64,000 bases of DNA, from positions 37,605-101,604 of the forward strand of contig CALXUB010000007.1 in assembly GCA_944391565.1 (NCBI GenBank), in the 5' to 3' direction. This document shows positions 8,312-16,288 of this stretch, piece after piece; position 1 is the stretch's first letter, and every line of letters starts with the position of its first letter. This DNA is from an uncultured Alphaproteobacteria bacterium. GTDB taxonomy: Bacteria; Pseudomonadota; Alphaproteobacteria; CAAHEQ01; UBA3637. The notes under the pieces were generated by a model, which worked only from the letters and a program-made list of their open reading frames with translations, was not told where the DNA came from and ran no database searches. The translations under genes and the position numbers were made by a program.

Positions 8312-8865
8312 GAAAAACTTTTGTCGGAATGATAATGACTTTTGCACTGGCGGCGTGTGTGCCACAGTATTCGAATCCCTATAAAATGAAAGATTATACG
8401 CAAGTGCCGTTGTTGGAATTGCCGGTTCGTCGGGTGGAAACAACTTCTTATGTCAGCGGATTGGAACGTTTGCCGCATGTTGAATCGATGATGCCCATGA
8501 CACCAGAAAAAGCACTGAGGAATTGGGCTCTGATTCGTTTGAGACCCACCTATTCGACAAACAATAAAGCTCAATTTATTATTGAAGAAGCTTCTATGAT
8601 TCGGGAAGAAGATCCTAAAGATCGTTTTTTTGTTTTGGATAATTACAAGTATACATTAAGCTATAAAGTTGCTTTGGTCGTTGAAGATGAAGAAGGGGCT
8701 GTGTTGAAAACAGCGGAAGCATCAGGTTTTGTTTCCGAAAGCCAACCGCAAAATGCCAGCGAACGGGAACGGGACACATTATTTATGAATTTATTGGGAG
8801 AAATGGAGAACCAACTGGATGAAAAGTTAACTAAAGAAATTCAGCAAAATCTGATTGACCTTTAA
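8308..8865 (+). CDS. Hypothetical lipoprotein
   Basis: This 185-residue protein has a lipoprotein signal (MRKTFVGMIMTFALAAC) with the lipobox ending at Cys17. The start at 8308 is chosen because it overlaps the hslO stop as ATGA and has a GGAG 7 bases upstream; the ATG at 8302 is too close to that site. The mature part lacks a recognised domain. It has a conserved-looking segment RLRPTYSTNNKAQFIIEEAS and a charged C-terminal helix. It is likely anchored in the envelope facing the periplasm. Function is unknown. Confidence 0.8.
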   Translation: MRKTFVGMIMTFALAACVPQYSNPYKMKDYTQVPLLELPVRRVETTSYVSGLERLPHVESMMPMTPEKALRNWALIRLRPTYSTNNKAQFIIEEASMIREEDPKDRFFVLDNYKYTLSYKVALVVEDEEGAVLKTAEASGFVSESQPQNASERERDTLFMNLLGEMENQLDEKLTKEIQQNLIDL

Positions 8866-8883
8866 AACGGTTTGATGTATAAG
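8855..8883 (+). promoter_or_regulatory. Promoter of tRNA-Gly
   Basis: TTGACC, 17-base spacer, TATAAG, with the -10 ending 9 bases before the tRNA. The -35 overlaps the end of the lipoprotein gene. Confidence 0.7.
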
Positions 8884-8892
8884 GAAAACATC

Positions 8893-8966
8893 GCGGGTGT
8901 AGCTCAATGGTAGAGCGGAAGCTTCCCAAGCTTAAGACGAGGGTTCGATTCCCTTCACCCGCTCCA
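8893..8966 (+). tRNA. tRNA-Gly (anticodon CCC)
   Basis: A 74-base cloverleaf with a GCGGGTG / CACCCGC acceptor stem, TAGCTC D-arm start, TTCCCAA anticodon loop giving CCC, GGTTCGATTCC T-arm and an encoded CCA. It closely resembles E. coli glyU. Confidence 0.96.
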
Positions 8967-9048
8967 TATGACTATTTAATTTTAAAGGATTTTTTCTTTT
9001 GAAAAAATTTTACCTTTTAAAACATTTTTAGCGAAAATTAAAAAAATC

Positions 9049-9076
9049 TTGTCAAAACGGTGAATTGTATTACAAT
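9049..9076 (+). promoter_or_regulatory. Promoter with overlapping palindrome before the flavin reductase-rubredoxin gene
   Basis: TTGTCA, 16-base spacer, TACAAT. The -10 is half of a perfect 13-base dyad (ATTGTA-T-TACAAT, 9064-9076), a natural place for a repressor to bind. The regulator is not identified. Confidence 0.6.
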
Positions 9077-9102
9077 ACTTACGCCGAAACAAAGGGGGTA
9101 AA

Positions 9103-9756
9103 ATGGAAACAACGGCATTTGCTCAAATTACACACGGAATTTATATCCTGGGCGCTGCTGACGGTGAAAGGCTGGTCGGTTGCACAGTTGATGCTGTTAT
9201 GCAAGCTTCCGTAAAACCACCGGTTATTGCGTTGTCATGTATGAACTCAGGTTTTACAAAAAGCGTTTTGGATCGAACAAAACGGTTTAGCTTATCTGTT
9301 GTTAGCGAAGCTTTGCCGCCTTTTATTATCGCTAATTTCGGTTTCCAAACAAGCCGTCTTGTCGACAAATGGGCCAATGTGGATTATGTGCAAAAAGACG
9401 GATTGCCTTTTTTAAAGGAAACACCGGCGAGTTTTATTTGCCGAATTTTATCAGTTCATCCATTTGAAAGCCATACACTTTATTTGGCCGAAGTGGAAAA
9501 TGCCTGGTCGGGAACGACAGGAACGTGTCTGACCTATCAGGCTTATCAAAACGGTTTTAAAACAGATGTGTTTAAAGCCTTTCAAAATTATTTAAAGGAG
9601 AAGGAAATGACAGAACAACAATATGAATGGGTTTGCACATTGTGCGGATATGTGTATGATGAAGAAACACCGTTTGAAGAACTGCCCGATACATGGGTCT
9701 GTCCGTTATGCGGTGCGGGAAAAGACGCATTTGAAAAACGCCCCATCCAAAAATAA
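9103..9756 (+). CDS. Flavin reductase domain fused to rubredoxin (Hrb type)
   Basis: Residues 1-165 are an FMN-binding flavin reductase-like domain (split beta-barrel). Residues 172-212 are a rubredoxin with iron ligands Cys178, Cys181, Cys200 and Cys203 in [10 protein letters not shown] and [12 protein letters not shown]. This matches the high-molecular-weight rubredoxin of anaerobes, which passes NADH electrons to flavodiiron proteins or rubrerythrin for oxygen and peroxide removal. No flavodiiron protein is present here, but a rubrerythrin gene lies at 11114. The start follows a GGGGG ribosome-binding stretch. The promoter has a palindrome over its -10, so expression is likely controlled, perhaps by peroxide or metal. 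Cytosolic. Confidence 0.92.
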   Translation: METTAFAQITHGIYILGAADGERLVGCTVDAVMQASVKPPVIALSCMNSGFTKSVLDRTKRFSLSVVSEALPPFIIANFGFQTSRLVDKWANVDYVQKDGLPFLKETPASFICRILSVHPFESHTLYLAEVENAWSGTTGTCLTYQAYQNGFKTDVFKAFQNYLKEKEMTEQQYEWVCTLCGYVYDEETPFEELPDTWVCPLCGAGKDAFEKRPIQK

Positions 9757-10015
9757 TCGATTTATAGAAATCGGTTTGGATTTTGATAACAATCCCTTCG
9801 GATTAGGAGTTAGCTCTGAGATTGAAAATCCGGATGGGACAGAAAAACGTGTGCGCGGTTTTATTCCCATAAAGCCGCGTCGTTTTTATCTGCGTATTTG
9901 GATCTTAAAAGGCGTTTTTGTCCTGTCAACAACCGGCATTTCTTTTCAAAAAAAGAACAGATATAATTTAAAATGTGTCTTTGGTATCGGCGGTATCGAT
10001 CGAACTTTTCCTTAA
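9731..10015 (+). CDS. Small hypothetical protein overlapping the rubredoxin gene
   Basis: This frame continues past the rubredoxin stop as about 84 residues of plausible protein, with balanced composition and alternating hydrophobic strands ([43 protein letters not shown]). A TTG at 9731 inside the rubredoxin gene, after GGGAAAAGA, is the best start and gives 94 residues with a 26-base overlap. Translation may be coupled. The open frame extends further upstream to 9623 but there it only mirrors rubredoxin codons. No family is recognised. The start is uncertain. Confidence 0.5.
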   Translation: MKNAPSKNNRFIEIGLDFDNNPFGLGVSSEIENPDGTEKRVRGFIPIKPRRFYLRIWILKGVFVLSTTGISFQKKNRYNLKCVFGIGGIDRTFP

Positions 10016-10038
10016 AAAAATTATTTTATATAAAAATA

Positions 10039-10067
10039 TTGACAAAATAGAAAAAAGTATCTATACT
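10039..10067 (+). promoter_or_regulatory. Strong sigma70-like promoter for the 10103 gene
   Basis: A perfect -35 (TTGACA), 17-base spacer and TATACT. The predicted start lies about 30 bases before the ATG at 10103. Confidence 0.8.
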
Positions 10068-10102
10068 CTATTTTTAATTCACGCATAAAGTGGAGATTTC
10101 AA

Positions 10103-11089
10103 ATGGAAAAAGAACGTATTGACGCTGAAGGAAAATATTTTTCAGCTGCCGAACAAGAAGTTCAGCAGTTTGTTCAAGAAGTACTCGAAAGAAATTTGAA
10201 TTCGGTTAGTGTTTTTCAACCTGCCGGTCAGGCGCATGCCGAAAAAGTGGCTGATTTGTTGCCAATGTGCTCTTTAACTTTTTTGGAAAAATTCGGAGAA
10301 GCCTGTAAAACAGCCAATATTTGTTATCCGCCAAAAATGTTGTTATCGGATAAAAAGCTCAGCTTTTTCCAGAAATATGCTGTTTGGAAGGGGAAAGGTT
10401 TTGATTTTCCCGGTTTGGCTTTTGATTTTGTATCCGAAAGTCTGAAAGATGAGAAAAATTTTGGGAAAAAACTTTTTGAGGCACATTCTGTTTTGTTTAT
10501 GGCTGCACGCTGTGGTTCAACCGCAAACTACTCGGTAGAGGATTTTTATCGCTCTGATATGCATGAAAATCCATTGTGGTTGTCTTTGTCGGATTCGGCA
10601 GCTCAATTTCGTTCTGCTGTGTTTAAAACTTATCCGAATTTGAGAGGATCTTTTTTGAAAACAGTGCTTAATCCTTTACGATCCGATGCCTCATCGGCCG
10701 CTTTTTTGTTAACCGAAGTTGCCGGTATTGATAAAAGTTCTTTCGGGGATGTCAAAAAAGAATTGGCTGATTTTATGCTCTTTGATTTGGAAAAATATGG
10801 GCAAGCCAAACCTGAGCAGATTTTGGAAATTCAGCGTAAAAACGCTTTCCTGACAAAATTAGAAGGGAAATTGTATCAAAATGAATCAATGCTTGCTCCG
10901 CTTTTTTTAATGTTGAAAACGCAAGAGGGTATTCGTTTGGCCCATCAGAAAGAAATGTTAAAAAAACAAGCAGACGAGGAAATTCGTCGTCATCAGGAAA
11001 AAATCAGACTTGTTCGTTCTGCAGCACAACATCAACTTGATTTTTTAACACAAAATCAGTGTTTAAAATTATGCGCCGAACACTTTTAA
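10103..11089 (+). CDS. Hypothetical cytosolic helical protein
   Basis: This 328-residue protein has no signal peptide, membrane segment or recognised domain. It is mostly alpha-helical, with a basic coiled-coil-like C-terminal segment near residues 290-312 (QKEMLKKQADEEIRRHQEKI). It has its own consensus promoter (10039-10067) and ends at a strong hairpin terminator, so it is a single-gene unit that could be highly expressed. It sits between the two oxygen-defence genes, but no functional link is visible in the sequence. Confidence 0.75.
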   Translation: MEKERIDAEGKYFSAAEQEVQQFVQEVLERNLNSVSVFQPAGQAHAEKVADLLPMCSLTFLEKFGEACKTANICYPPKMLLSDKKLSFFQKYAVWKGKGFDFPGLAFDFVSESLKDEKNFGKKLFEAHSVLFMAARCGSTANYSVEDFYRSDMHENPLWLSLSDSAAQFRSAVFKTYPNLRGSFLKTVLNPLRSDASSAAFLLTEVAGIDKSSFGDVKKELADFMLFDLEKYGQAKPEQILEIQRKNAFLTKLEGKLYQNESMLAPLFLMLKTQEGIRLAHQKEMLKKQADEEIRRHQEKIRLVRSAAQHQLDFLTQNQCLKLCAEHF

Positions 11090-11093
11090 TAAA

Positions 11094-11115
11094 GGGAGCG
11101 AAAGCTCCCTTTTTT
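11094..11115 (+). terminator. Bidirectional intrinsic terminator
   Basis: GGGAGC stem, GAAA tetraloop, GCTCCC, then six T. An A-run on the other side lets it serve the convergent rubrerythrin gene as well, whose stop codon overlaps the T-run. Confidence 0.9.
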
Positions 11116-11689
11116 ACCAGTTTTTCATCATAAGTTCAAAATAGCCTTGAGCATGATCGCAGGAAGGACATTTTTGGGGCGGTTCTTTGCCCGTCATGAT
11201 ATAGCCGCAGTTTCGGCATTGCCAGACAACATTTTCTTCACGTTTAAAGACTTTTCCCGTAATGATGTTGTTTGCCAATTCTAAATACCGTTTTTCATGT
11301 GCGCGTTCGGCAATGGAAACCGAACGCCAAAGGGCCGCAATTTCTGGAAAACCTTCTTCTTGCGCTATTTCGGCAAAACGAGGATAAAGTTCATCCCCTT
11401 CTTCGTGTTCATTTTGAGCCGCTTTCTGAAGATTCTCCAATGTCGTTCCGATGACGCCGGCTGGAAAAGTGCCTTGGATTTCAACTTCTCCGCCTTCCAG
11501 AAATTTAAAAAAACGTTCGGCGTGTTCTTTTTCTTGATTAGCTGTTAGTTCAAAAATATAAGAAATCTGATGATAACCTTCTTTTTTGGCAACAGAGGCC
11601 CAATAGGTATAGCGGTTTCTGGCTTGGCCTTCACCAGCAAAAGAGGCCAGTAGATTTTTTTCAGTTTGTGTTCCTTTAATCGATGGCAT
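11114..11689 (-). CDS. rbr: Rubrerythrin
   Basis: Rubrerythrin is a cytosolic NADH-linked peroxidase of anaerobes. The 191 residues give a four-helix ferritin-like domain (1-145) with the diiron ligand segments EGQARNRYTYW, ANQEKEHAERF and SIAERAHEKRY. A C-terminal rubredoxin-like domain follows (CRNCGYIM...CPSC). The fusion rubredoxin encoded at 9103 is a plausible electron donor. An AAAGGAGAG ribosome-binding site precedes the ATG. It ends at the shared terminator at 11094-11115. The length is standard for the family. Confidence 0.97.
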   Translation of the reverse strand: MPSIKGTQTEKNLLASFAGEGQARNRYTYWASVAKKEGYHQISYIFELTANQEKEHAERFFKFLEGGEVEIQGTFPAGVIGTTLENLQKAAQNEHEEGDELYPRFAEIAQEEGFPEIAALWRSVSIAERAHEKRYLELANNIITGKVFKREENVVWQCRNCGYIMTGKEPPQKCPSCDHAQGYFELMMKNW

Positions 11690-11780
11690 TTTTCTCTCCT
11701 TTTTCTTTGTTCCTTGGGGAATAAATAAGTTCTTTTTGTTAAAAGAAAAGACCTGAAATTGAAAAAACTACATTTTTATG

Positions 11781-11809
11781 TTGTCAAAACATAGAAAAAT
11801 GGGTAGCAT
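11781..11809 (+). promoter_or_regulatory. Probable promoter of the DUF3943 gene, with a dyad over the -35
   Basis: TTGTCA, 17-base spacer, TAGCAT. A TATGTT-N5-AACATA dyad (11777-11793) covers the -35. The promoter also lies in the upstream region of the divergent rubrerythrin gene, so the dyad could act on either. Confidence 0.45.
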
Positions 11810-11870
11810 GCTGTGTCTGTATATAAAATGATACAAAAAAGAATTCAATTAAGAACTAAATAGGCTGCTT

Positions 11871-12653
11871 ATGAGACTTAATTTCATGACTTATACGCTG
11901 GGTGTTCTGGCTCTTTGCATTGCGTTGGCGGGACCTGTTTATGCCGCTGATAAAGAAAAAACGGCGTATCAGGCACCATCTTATGCAGTAAAGAGCATAT
12001 ATGAGCGTCCCTATTCTTTGACGGAAAGCAATATTGATAAAACGCTTTTAAAACGTAATACCTTTCTTTTGGTGGGAGCCGGTGTTGCAACAATGGGAAT
12101 CTTGTACCTGATGCCGTCCAGCTTTACGAATTGGGAAGATGACGGTAAGAATCCTTTCAGCAAATGGTGGGATAATGTGACCGACGGTCCTGTTTGGGAT
12201 GAAGATGATTTATTTTTAAATTACATTGCTCATCCGTATTGTGGAGCTATTTATTACATGGGGGCTCGTTCTGCCGGTGCGAATGCGTTTGAATCTTTTT
12301 TATATTCTTTTGCTTTATCGACATTTTTCTGGGAGTATGGTATCGAGTCTTTCGCAGAAGTTCCTTCCATTCAGGATTTAATCGTGACACCGGTTGGGGG
12401 GGCAATAGTCGGTGAAGGTTTTTATTTGGCCAAAAGACATATTTATGAAAATGACGGAAAACTGATGAATTCCGAGGTTTTAGGCAGTACGGCAGTATTT
12501 TTAATGGATCCTATGACGGAAATTACAAATTATATCTGGGATGAAGATGAGCAAAAAGAATTGGCAGAACATGCATTTTCTCTTCAGGCACAACCGATAA
12601 TGACCCGCAACGGCGGTATGGGATACGGTATTTCGCTGAGTTTCGCGTTTTAG
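11871..12653 (+). CDS. DUF3943 family outer-membrane-associated protein
   Basis: The 260-residue protein has a signal peptide with cleavage after VYAA near residue 26. The central region is typical of DUF3943: NYIAHPYCGAIYYMGARSAG, SFLYSFALSTFFWEYGIESF and IQDLIVTPVGGAIVGE. The C-terminus ends in an aromatic strand (YGISLSFAF) as expected for an outer-membrane-targeted protein. The role of the family is unknown. A run of seven G (12406-12412) lies inside the coding sequence and could be prone to slippage. A second in-frame Met (residue 6) is possible. It is transcribed alone. Confidence 0.8.
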   Translation: MRLNFMTYTLGVLALCIALAGPVYAADKEKTAYQAPSYAVKSIYERPYSLTESNIDKTLLKRNTFLLVGAGVATMGILYLMPSSFTNWEDDGKNPFSKWWDNVTDGPVWDEDDLFLNYIAHPYCGAIYYMGARSAGANAFESFLYSFALSTFFWEYGIESFAEVPSIQDLIVTPVGGAIVGEGFYLAKRHIYENDGKLMNSEVLGSTAVFLMDPMTEITNYIWDEDEQKELAEHAFSLQAQPIMTRNGGMGYGISLSFAF

Positions 12654-12688
12654 AAAGCACTCTTTTAATACCTAAGAAAGGAACAATT

Positions 12689-13186
12689 TTGCAAAGAAAA
12701 TGCTTAGAACCTTGGATTGATCAAAATGCTCGTATTTTAATTGTGGGGACAATGCCAAGTGAAAAGTCTTTAAATGAGCAAACCTATTATGCGAATCCAA
12801 GAAATAAGTTTTGGGAATATATTACAAATATATTGAATGATGGGAATAAACTTTGCTCTATCGAAGAAAAGAAGAGTTTTTTGAAGAAGTGTCAAATAGG
12901 TCTTTGGGATTCGTTGGCTTTTTGTGAAAGAGAGGGGAATAGTGATTCAAAGATAAAAGCTGAGATTTTTAATGATTTTACTCCCTTCGAAACTATAAAA
13001 TATGTAATCTTTAATGGTAAAAAGGCAGCAAAGTATTCTTTTAAATATAATGCGTTATTTCTGTCAAAAAGAAATTGTTTTAAATTACCTTCTACTAGTT
13101 CAGCCAATACGTCTCTTTCTGATAAAGATAAATTTGAAAAGTGGAAAGAAACTTTTCTGGAGATTTTAAAAAATGAAAATGATTGA
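12689..13186 (+). CDS. DNA-deoxyinosine glycosylase-like (uracil-DNA glycosylase superfamily)
   Basis: The 165 residues match the hypoxanthine-DNA glycosylase branch of the UDG fold: ILIVGTMPSEKSL then YYANPRNKFW near residues 17-44, the GxxPxxxSL and YYAxPRNxFW motifs. Such enzymes remove deaminated bases such as hypoxanthine. A C-terminal LPSTSSANTS segment fits the second active-site motif. The start is a TTG with GGA 6 bases upstream. Base composition is clearly more AT-rich than the surroundings, with many AAA, AAT and TTT codons, suggesting horizontal origin together with the next gene. Confidence 0.8.
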   Translation: MQRKCLEPWIDQNARILIVGTMPSEKSLNEQTYYANPRNKFWEYITNILNDGNKLCSIEEKKSFLKKCQIGLWDSLAFCEREGNSDSKIKAEIFNDFTPFETIKYVIFNGKKAAKYSFKYNALFLSKRNCFKLPSTSSANTSLSDKDKFEKWKETFLEILKNEND

Positions 13187-13463
13187 TTTATTTTTAAACT
13201 TAGAAAAAAATAAAAATTCAAAAAGAGATATGATGCTTTTTGTTGCCCTTAATTCTTGTTTGATTAAGTTAGCACAAAAACGAAAGAAAAAAGTAAATTT
13301 ATCTATAAATATTGGCAATGAATTAGATAGAATAGGGACAGTGAAAAAACATTCTCTTTTTTCCGGAATACGATCATTTTTAATTTTTTGTGTTGAGATG
13401 TTTTTTGGGTTTTTATTGATTTTATTCATTTTTTGGATATTGAATACATATTCGTATAGTTAG
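13173..13463 (+). CDS. Small hypothetical membrane-anchored protein
   Basis: This 96-residue protein has a basic, soluble N-terminal half (KRKKKVNLS) and one C-terminal membrane helix (about residues 66-90, FLIFCVEMFFGFLLILFIFWIL). The topology is of a tail-anchored inner-membrane protein. It overlaps the glycosylase gene by 14 bases and shares its AT-rich composition. A second ATG at 13179 is an alternative start. No family is recognised. The two genes form a small patch just downstream of the tRNA-His 3' end. Confidence 0.55.
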   Translation: MKMIDLFLNLEKNKNSKRDMMLFVALNSCLIKLAQKRKKKVNLSINIGNELDRIGTVKKHSLFSGIRSFLIFCVEMFFGFLLILFIFWILNTYSYS

Positions 13464-13504
13464 AGTTTTTTTATAAATTTTTCTGATGACATCATTTATT
13501 TTGT

Positions 13505-13534
13505 AAAAAAACACCCCAACAGGAGTGTTTTTTT
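13505..13534 (-). terminator. Terminator of the tRNA-His gene
   Basis: A stem AACACCCC / GGAGTGTT with one mismatch is flanked by an A-run and a T-run, so it can act in both directions. It lies 2 bases beyond the tRNA-His 3' end. Confidence 0.65.
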
Positions 13535-13535
13535 A

Positions 13536-13613
13536 TGGGGCGGAAGATGAGACTCGAACTCACGACATCTGGTACCACAAACCAGCGCTCTAACCAACTG
13601 AGCTACATCCGCC
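13536..13613 (-). tRNA. tRNA-His (anticodon GTG)
   Basis: A 78-base gene on the minus strand. The anticodon loop TTGTGGT gives GTG. Eight bases precede the TAGCTC at positions 8-13, so the extra 5' G is an encoded G-1, pairing with C73. CCA is encoded. Position 6-67 is a T-T mismatch in the acceptor stem. Confidence 0.96.
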
Positions 13614-13627
13614 ATGGAATGGCCTTC

Positions 13628-13656
13628 TTTTTACAATCTCTGTGTGCAAAAGTCAA
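13628..13656 (-). promoter_or_regulatory. tRNA-His promoter
   Basis: On the minus strand: TTGACT, 17-base spacer, TAAAAA, with the -10 ending 14 bases before the tRNA. It lies between the tRNA and the stop of the upstream 781-residue gene. Confidence 0.5.
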
Positions 13657-13663
13657 GCTCTTT

Positions 13664-16009
13664 TTAAAATTTAATTAAACTGGCTTGTCGTTCATTATTT
13701 AAAATGGCCTCTTTGATTTTATTTCCTGCCTGGTGCACGTTTTGCCGCAACCAATTTCCGTACAGACTTTTATCACCTCTGCTCATTAATGCATTAAAGA
13801 TCATCGTCCCTTTTTCGATTCGAATCACCAGTCGATAAGAATTGCCTTGTTCATCATAAATACGATAAGTATAAATGTGATCATAACCGTTTTTCTTATC
13901 CAACATTTCTTTGACCTGACGAGTGTGTGTCAGTGTTGTAATTGCCTTTTTGACTTGCTCTCTGAGCGAGGAGGGGTATTTTTTTAACTGGCGGATCAGT
14001 TTTGGAAAAACAAGATAGGGATGCCCCTCAAACGGCATTGCGATTTTTTGTGTATCCGTTAATGGAGACAGTGTCTCTTTCTGAACAATACGGAGTCGTT
14101 TTTTGGGCTCTTTAACGGATGTGTCATTTTCCAATCGGTATTGTCTGATATAAGGTGCCAATGCCGGAATAGATGATTCGGCAATCATTAAGAAACGTGT
14201 TCCGGCTAGGTCAAAGGGAGTTTGTTCCTCAATATTGCGCAAGTTTACGATCATTTCACACGCATCGTCTATTGCATTTGGAATCAATTTGGACAAAGCT
14301 TGTAAAAGACTTTTATGACCTTTTTGAAAAATATAATGAATAGGCGTCATGCCGTCCGCATCATGTGTAAAAAAGAGAGCGTATAAAGTGTTGTCTTTCA
14401 GGATTTTTTGTTCTCTGATCTTTAAAATGGCGTTTTTATCGCCTTTCTGTGCCAAAAAGGAAATCATATCATTTTGTTTCAGCAAAGACTGTGCCAATAC
14501 TGTTTTGTGATGAAAGGCATTTAAGAATGCATCCATATTGCGTTCGATCAATTCCTGACGGTCTTTTTTCTGGGCTAAAGATTGTATAAAATCAACCAAC
14601 GCTGTCGGATTTTTCTGAAAAGCTTGAAAAATCGCCGTTTCGACAGTTCTGTCCGCTCGCCAGTTGTTTTTGAACTTAAGCAAATGCGTTTGAAGTCCTA
14701 CATGATCATCCGGTGTATTTTGTGCAACTGCCATGATCATGTTCGCCAATTTCTGACTGTCTAAAATCCCGGCTCGATACAAGGCAAAAGGAAGAGGTTG
14801 CTCGTTTTTTTCGTAAGTGAGGTTAAGCGTCCACAGGTATGTTTGAGATGCTTGTCTGGAGGACATGACTTGATAGAAGTTTTCCAGCTGTTTGGATGAC
14901 AGGGAGTTCAGTAAAGCCTCTGTTTTATCTTTGTCATAAAAATAAGTCAAAATGACGGCTAATTCTTCTTCAAAATGATATGTTATTGCCAATGGCAACA
15001 GTTCGCGCATTGTTGCATTTGAATCGGTCGAGGCTTTAAAAATTTGATCCAAGAGTTGAGGGTCGTTTAAAAAGTCTTCTCGAATACGAGCCATCAAATC
15101 CGGGTTTAAATTGTATTTGGCGAAAAGAGTTTTTAAATGCCGAGCATTTCGGCTGGCGTAAAAAGCTTTTACAACGGCCAGTGTTGCAGTTGTGGAAAAA
15201 CCATACGCAATTTCTCCGTTTTCCAATGGAATTTCATGGATAAGCGGAATAAGCTGACCTTTTCTGTCAGTTAAATGAGTGACATATTCCCGCATAAAAC
15301 AGGGCTGTTCCAAATAATGGGCATGCATTTCGGGAATGTTGTTATGAATAGCTTTGGGATTGTTTTCATAAATTGGCCATTCAAGCAGCTCGGCCCACTC
15401 AGCCGGATGTTCATCTTTATTTTTATTCTGAGGAAAATAGACTTCAACAGCTTTAGAGACCAGAAGTTCATCCTCTTTTAAAACTGCAGTGTGCAACAAA
15501 AGCGTTTCTTTCATCATTTGATGAAAAGCTTTAAAATCATAACTATATAAATCAAATAAAAAATAAACGTATGCTCGAGCAGATTGGACGACATTTTCGG
15601 GCAAATGATGATCAGCGTTCAAATCATAAAATTGATAAGAGTTTTTGACAAAATCAGGAAAGAAAAAAGCCGAGTAAATCGCACAAATACTGTGAATGCT
15701 TAAACCCAGCTTCATCAGATCAGGTGTGTACTTCAACTGAGGATGAATTTTTTTCAAATAATCCTGGGGGGTTGAGACGGGTTGTTTTTTTAATTTAGCA
15801 AAAATGTGACTGGTTTCTATAATTAACGGATCATTCGGACGTCTTTTTTCAAGCTCTAAAATGCGGGAAACAACTTGTTGACGGTTTATTAAATCCGATT
15901 CTTGCTTTTCCACCAGTTTTTTTATTTCTGCTTTATCCCGTAAAAAGAAATATCGGCCGTAAATAGAAGGACCGTCCTCTTGCGGCATTGTTTGAGGTTC
16001 TGTTGACAT
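13664..16009 (-). CDS. Large hypothetical helical-repeat protein
   Basis: This 781-residue protein has no signal peptide or membrane helix. Most of it looks like an alpha-helical solenoid. One unit near residues 548-600 reads like a degenerate ankyrin pair (DADGMTPIHYIFQKGHKSLL, EEQTPFDLAG). The last 100 residues contain a beta-rich segment (YDHIYTYRIYDEQGNSYRLVIRIEKG) that faintly recalls RelE/HigB-type toxin folds, but I would not call that. Such large orphan proteins in host-associated alphaproteobacteria can be effectors; nothing here proves it. It has its own promoter (16043-16071). Confidence 0.75.
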   Translation of the reverse strand: MSTEPQTMPQEDGPSIYGRYFFLRDKAEIKKLVEKQESDLINRQQVVSRILELEKRRPNDPLIIETSHIFAKLKKQPVSTPQDYLKKIHPQLKYTPDLMKLGLSIHSICAIYSAFFFPDFVKNSYQFYDLNADHHLPENVVQSARAYVYFLFDLYSYDFKAFHQMMKETLLLHTAVLKEDELLVSKAVEVYFPQNKNKDEHPAEWAELLEWPIYENNPKAIHNNIPEMHAHYLEQPCFMREYVTHLTDRKGQLIPLIHEIPLENGEIAYGFSTTATLAVVKAFYASRNARHLKTLFAKYNLNPDLMARIREDFLNDPQLLDQIFKASTDSNATMRELLPLAITYHFEEELAVILTYFYDKDKTEALLNSLSSKQLENFYQVMSSRQASQTYLWTLNLTYEKNEQPLPFALYRAGILDSQKLANMIMAVAQNTPDDHVGLQTHLLKFKNNWRADRTVETAIFQAFQKNPTALVDFIQSLAQKKDRQELIERNMDAFLNAFHHKTVLAQSLLKQNDMISFLAQKGDKNAILKIREQKILKDNTLYALFFTHDADGMTPIHYIFQKGHKSLLQALSKLIPNAIDDACEMIVNLRNIEEQTPFDLAGTRFLMIAESSIPALAPYIRQYRLENDTSVKEPKKRLRIVQKETLSPLTDTQKIAMPFEGHPYLVFPKLIRQLKKYPSSLREQVKKAITTLTHTRQVKEMLDKKNGYDHIYTYRIYDEQGNSYRLVIRIEKGTMIFNALMSRGDKSLYGNWLRQNVHQAGNKIKEAILNNERQASLIKF

Positions 16010-16042
16010 TTTTATTCCTGTTTTTTTTCGCTATATTTTTGT

Positions 16043-16071
16043 ATAATATCACAAAACCTGTCATATGTAAA
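16043..16071 (-). promoter_or_regulatory. Promoter of the 781-residue protein gene
   Basis: On the minus strand: TTTACA, 17-base spacer, TATTAT, about 33 bases before the ATG. Confidence 0.65.
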
Positions 16072-16195
16072 GCCTACAGAATAGGAAAGTGAAAGATTTT
16101 TTTGAAATATTGCTCTTAGGAATAACGCTTTGACTTTTAAAGCTTTAAGAAATGGGGATAAATCATTTTCGGAGTGATTTTCTCTGTTAGAAATG

Positions 16196-16271
16196 TGGCG
16201 TCCCCACGGGGATTCGAACCCCGGTTATTGCCGTGAGAGGGCAGTGTCCTAGGCCTCTAGACGATGGGGAC
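16196..16271 (-). tRNA. tRNA-Glu (anticodon CTC)
   Basis: A 76-base cloverleaf on the minus strand with a GTCCCCA / TGGGGAC acceptor stem, anticodon loop CTCTCAC giving CTC, GGTTCGAATCC T-arm and encoded CCA. Positions 16010-16407 otherwise hold only promoters and AT-rich sequence. Confidence 0.95.
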
Positions 16272-16288
16272 TAAAAACCATGCCCCAT

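Noticed and set aside
13464..13535. Possible attachment site next to tRNA-His
   Set aside because: No integrase and no duplicated tRNA end were found.
13664..14000. RelE/HigB-type toxin domain at the C-terminus of the 781-residue protein
   Set aside because: Only a short beta-rich segment is reminiscent; no catalytic residues or antitoxin gene are seen.
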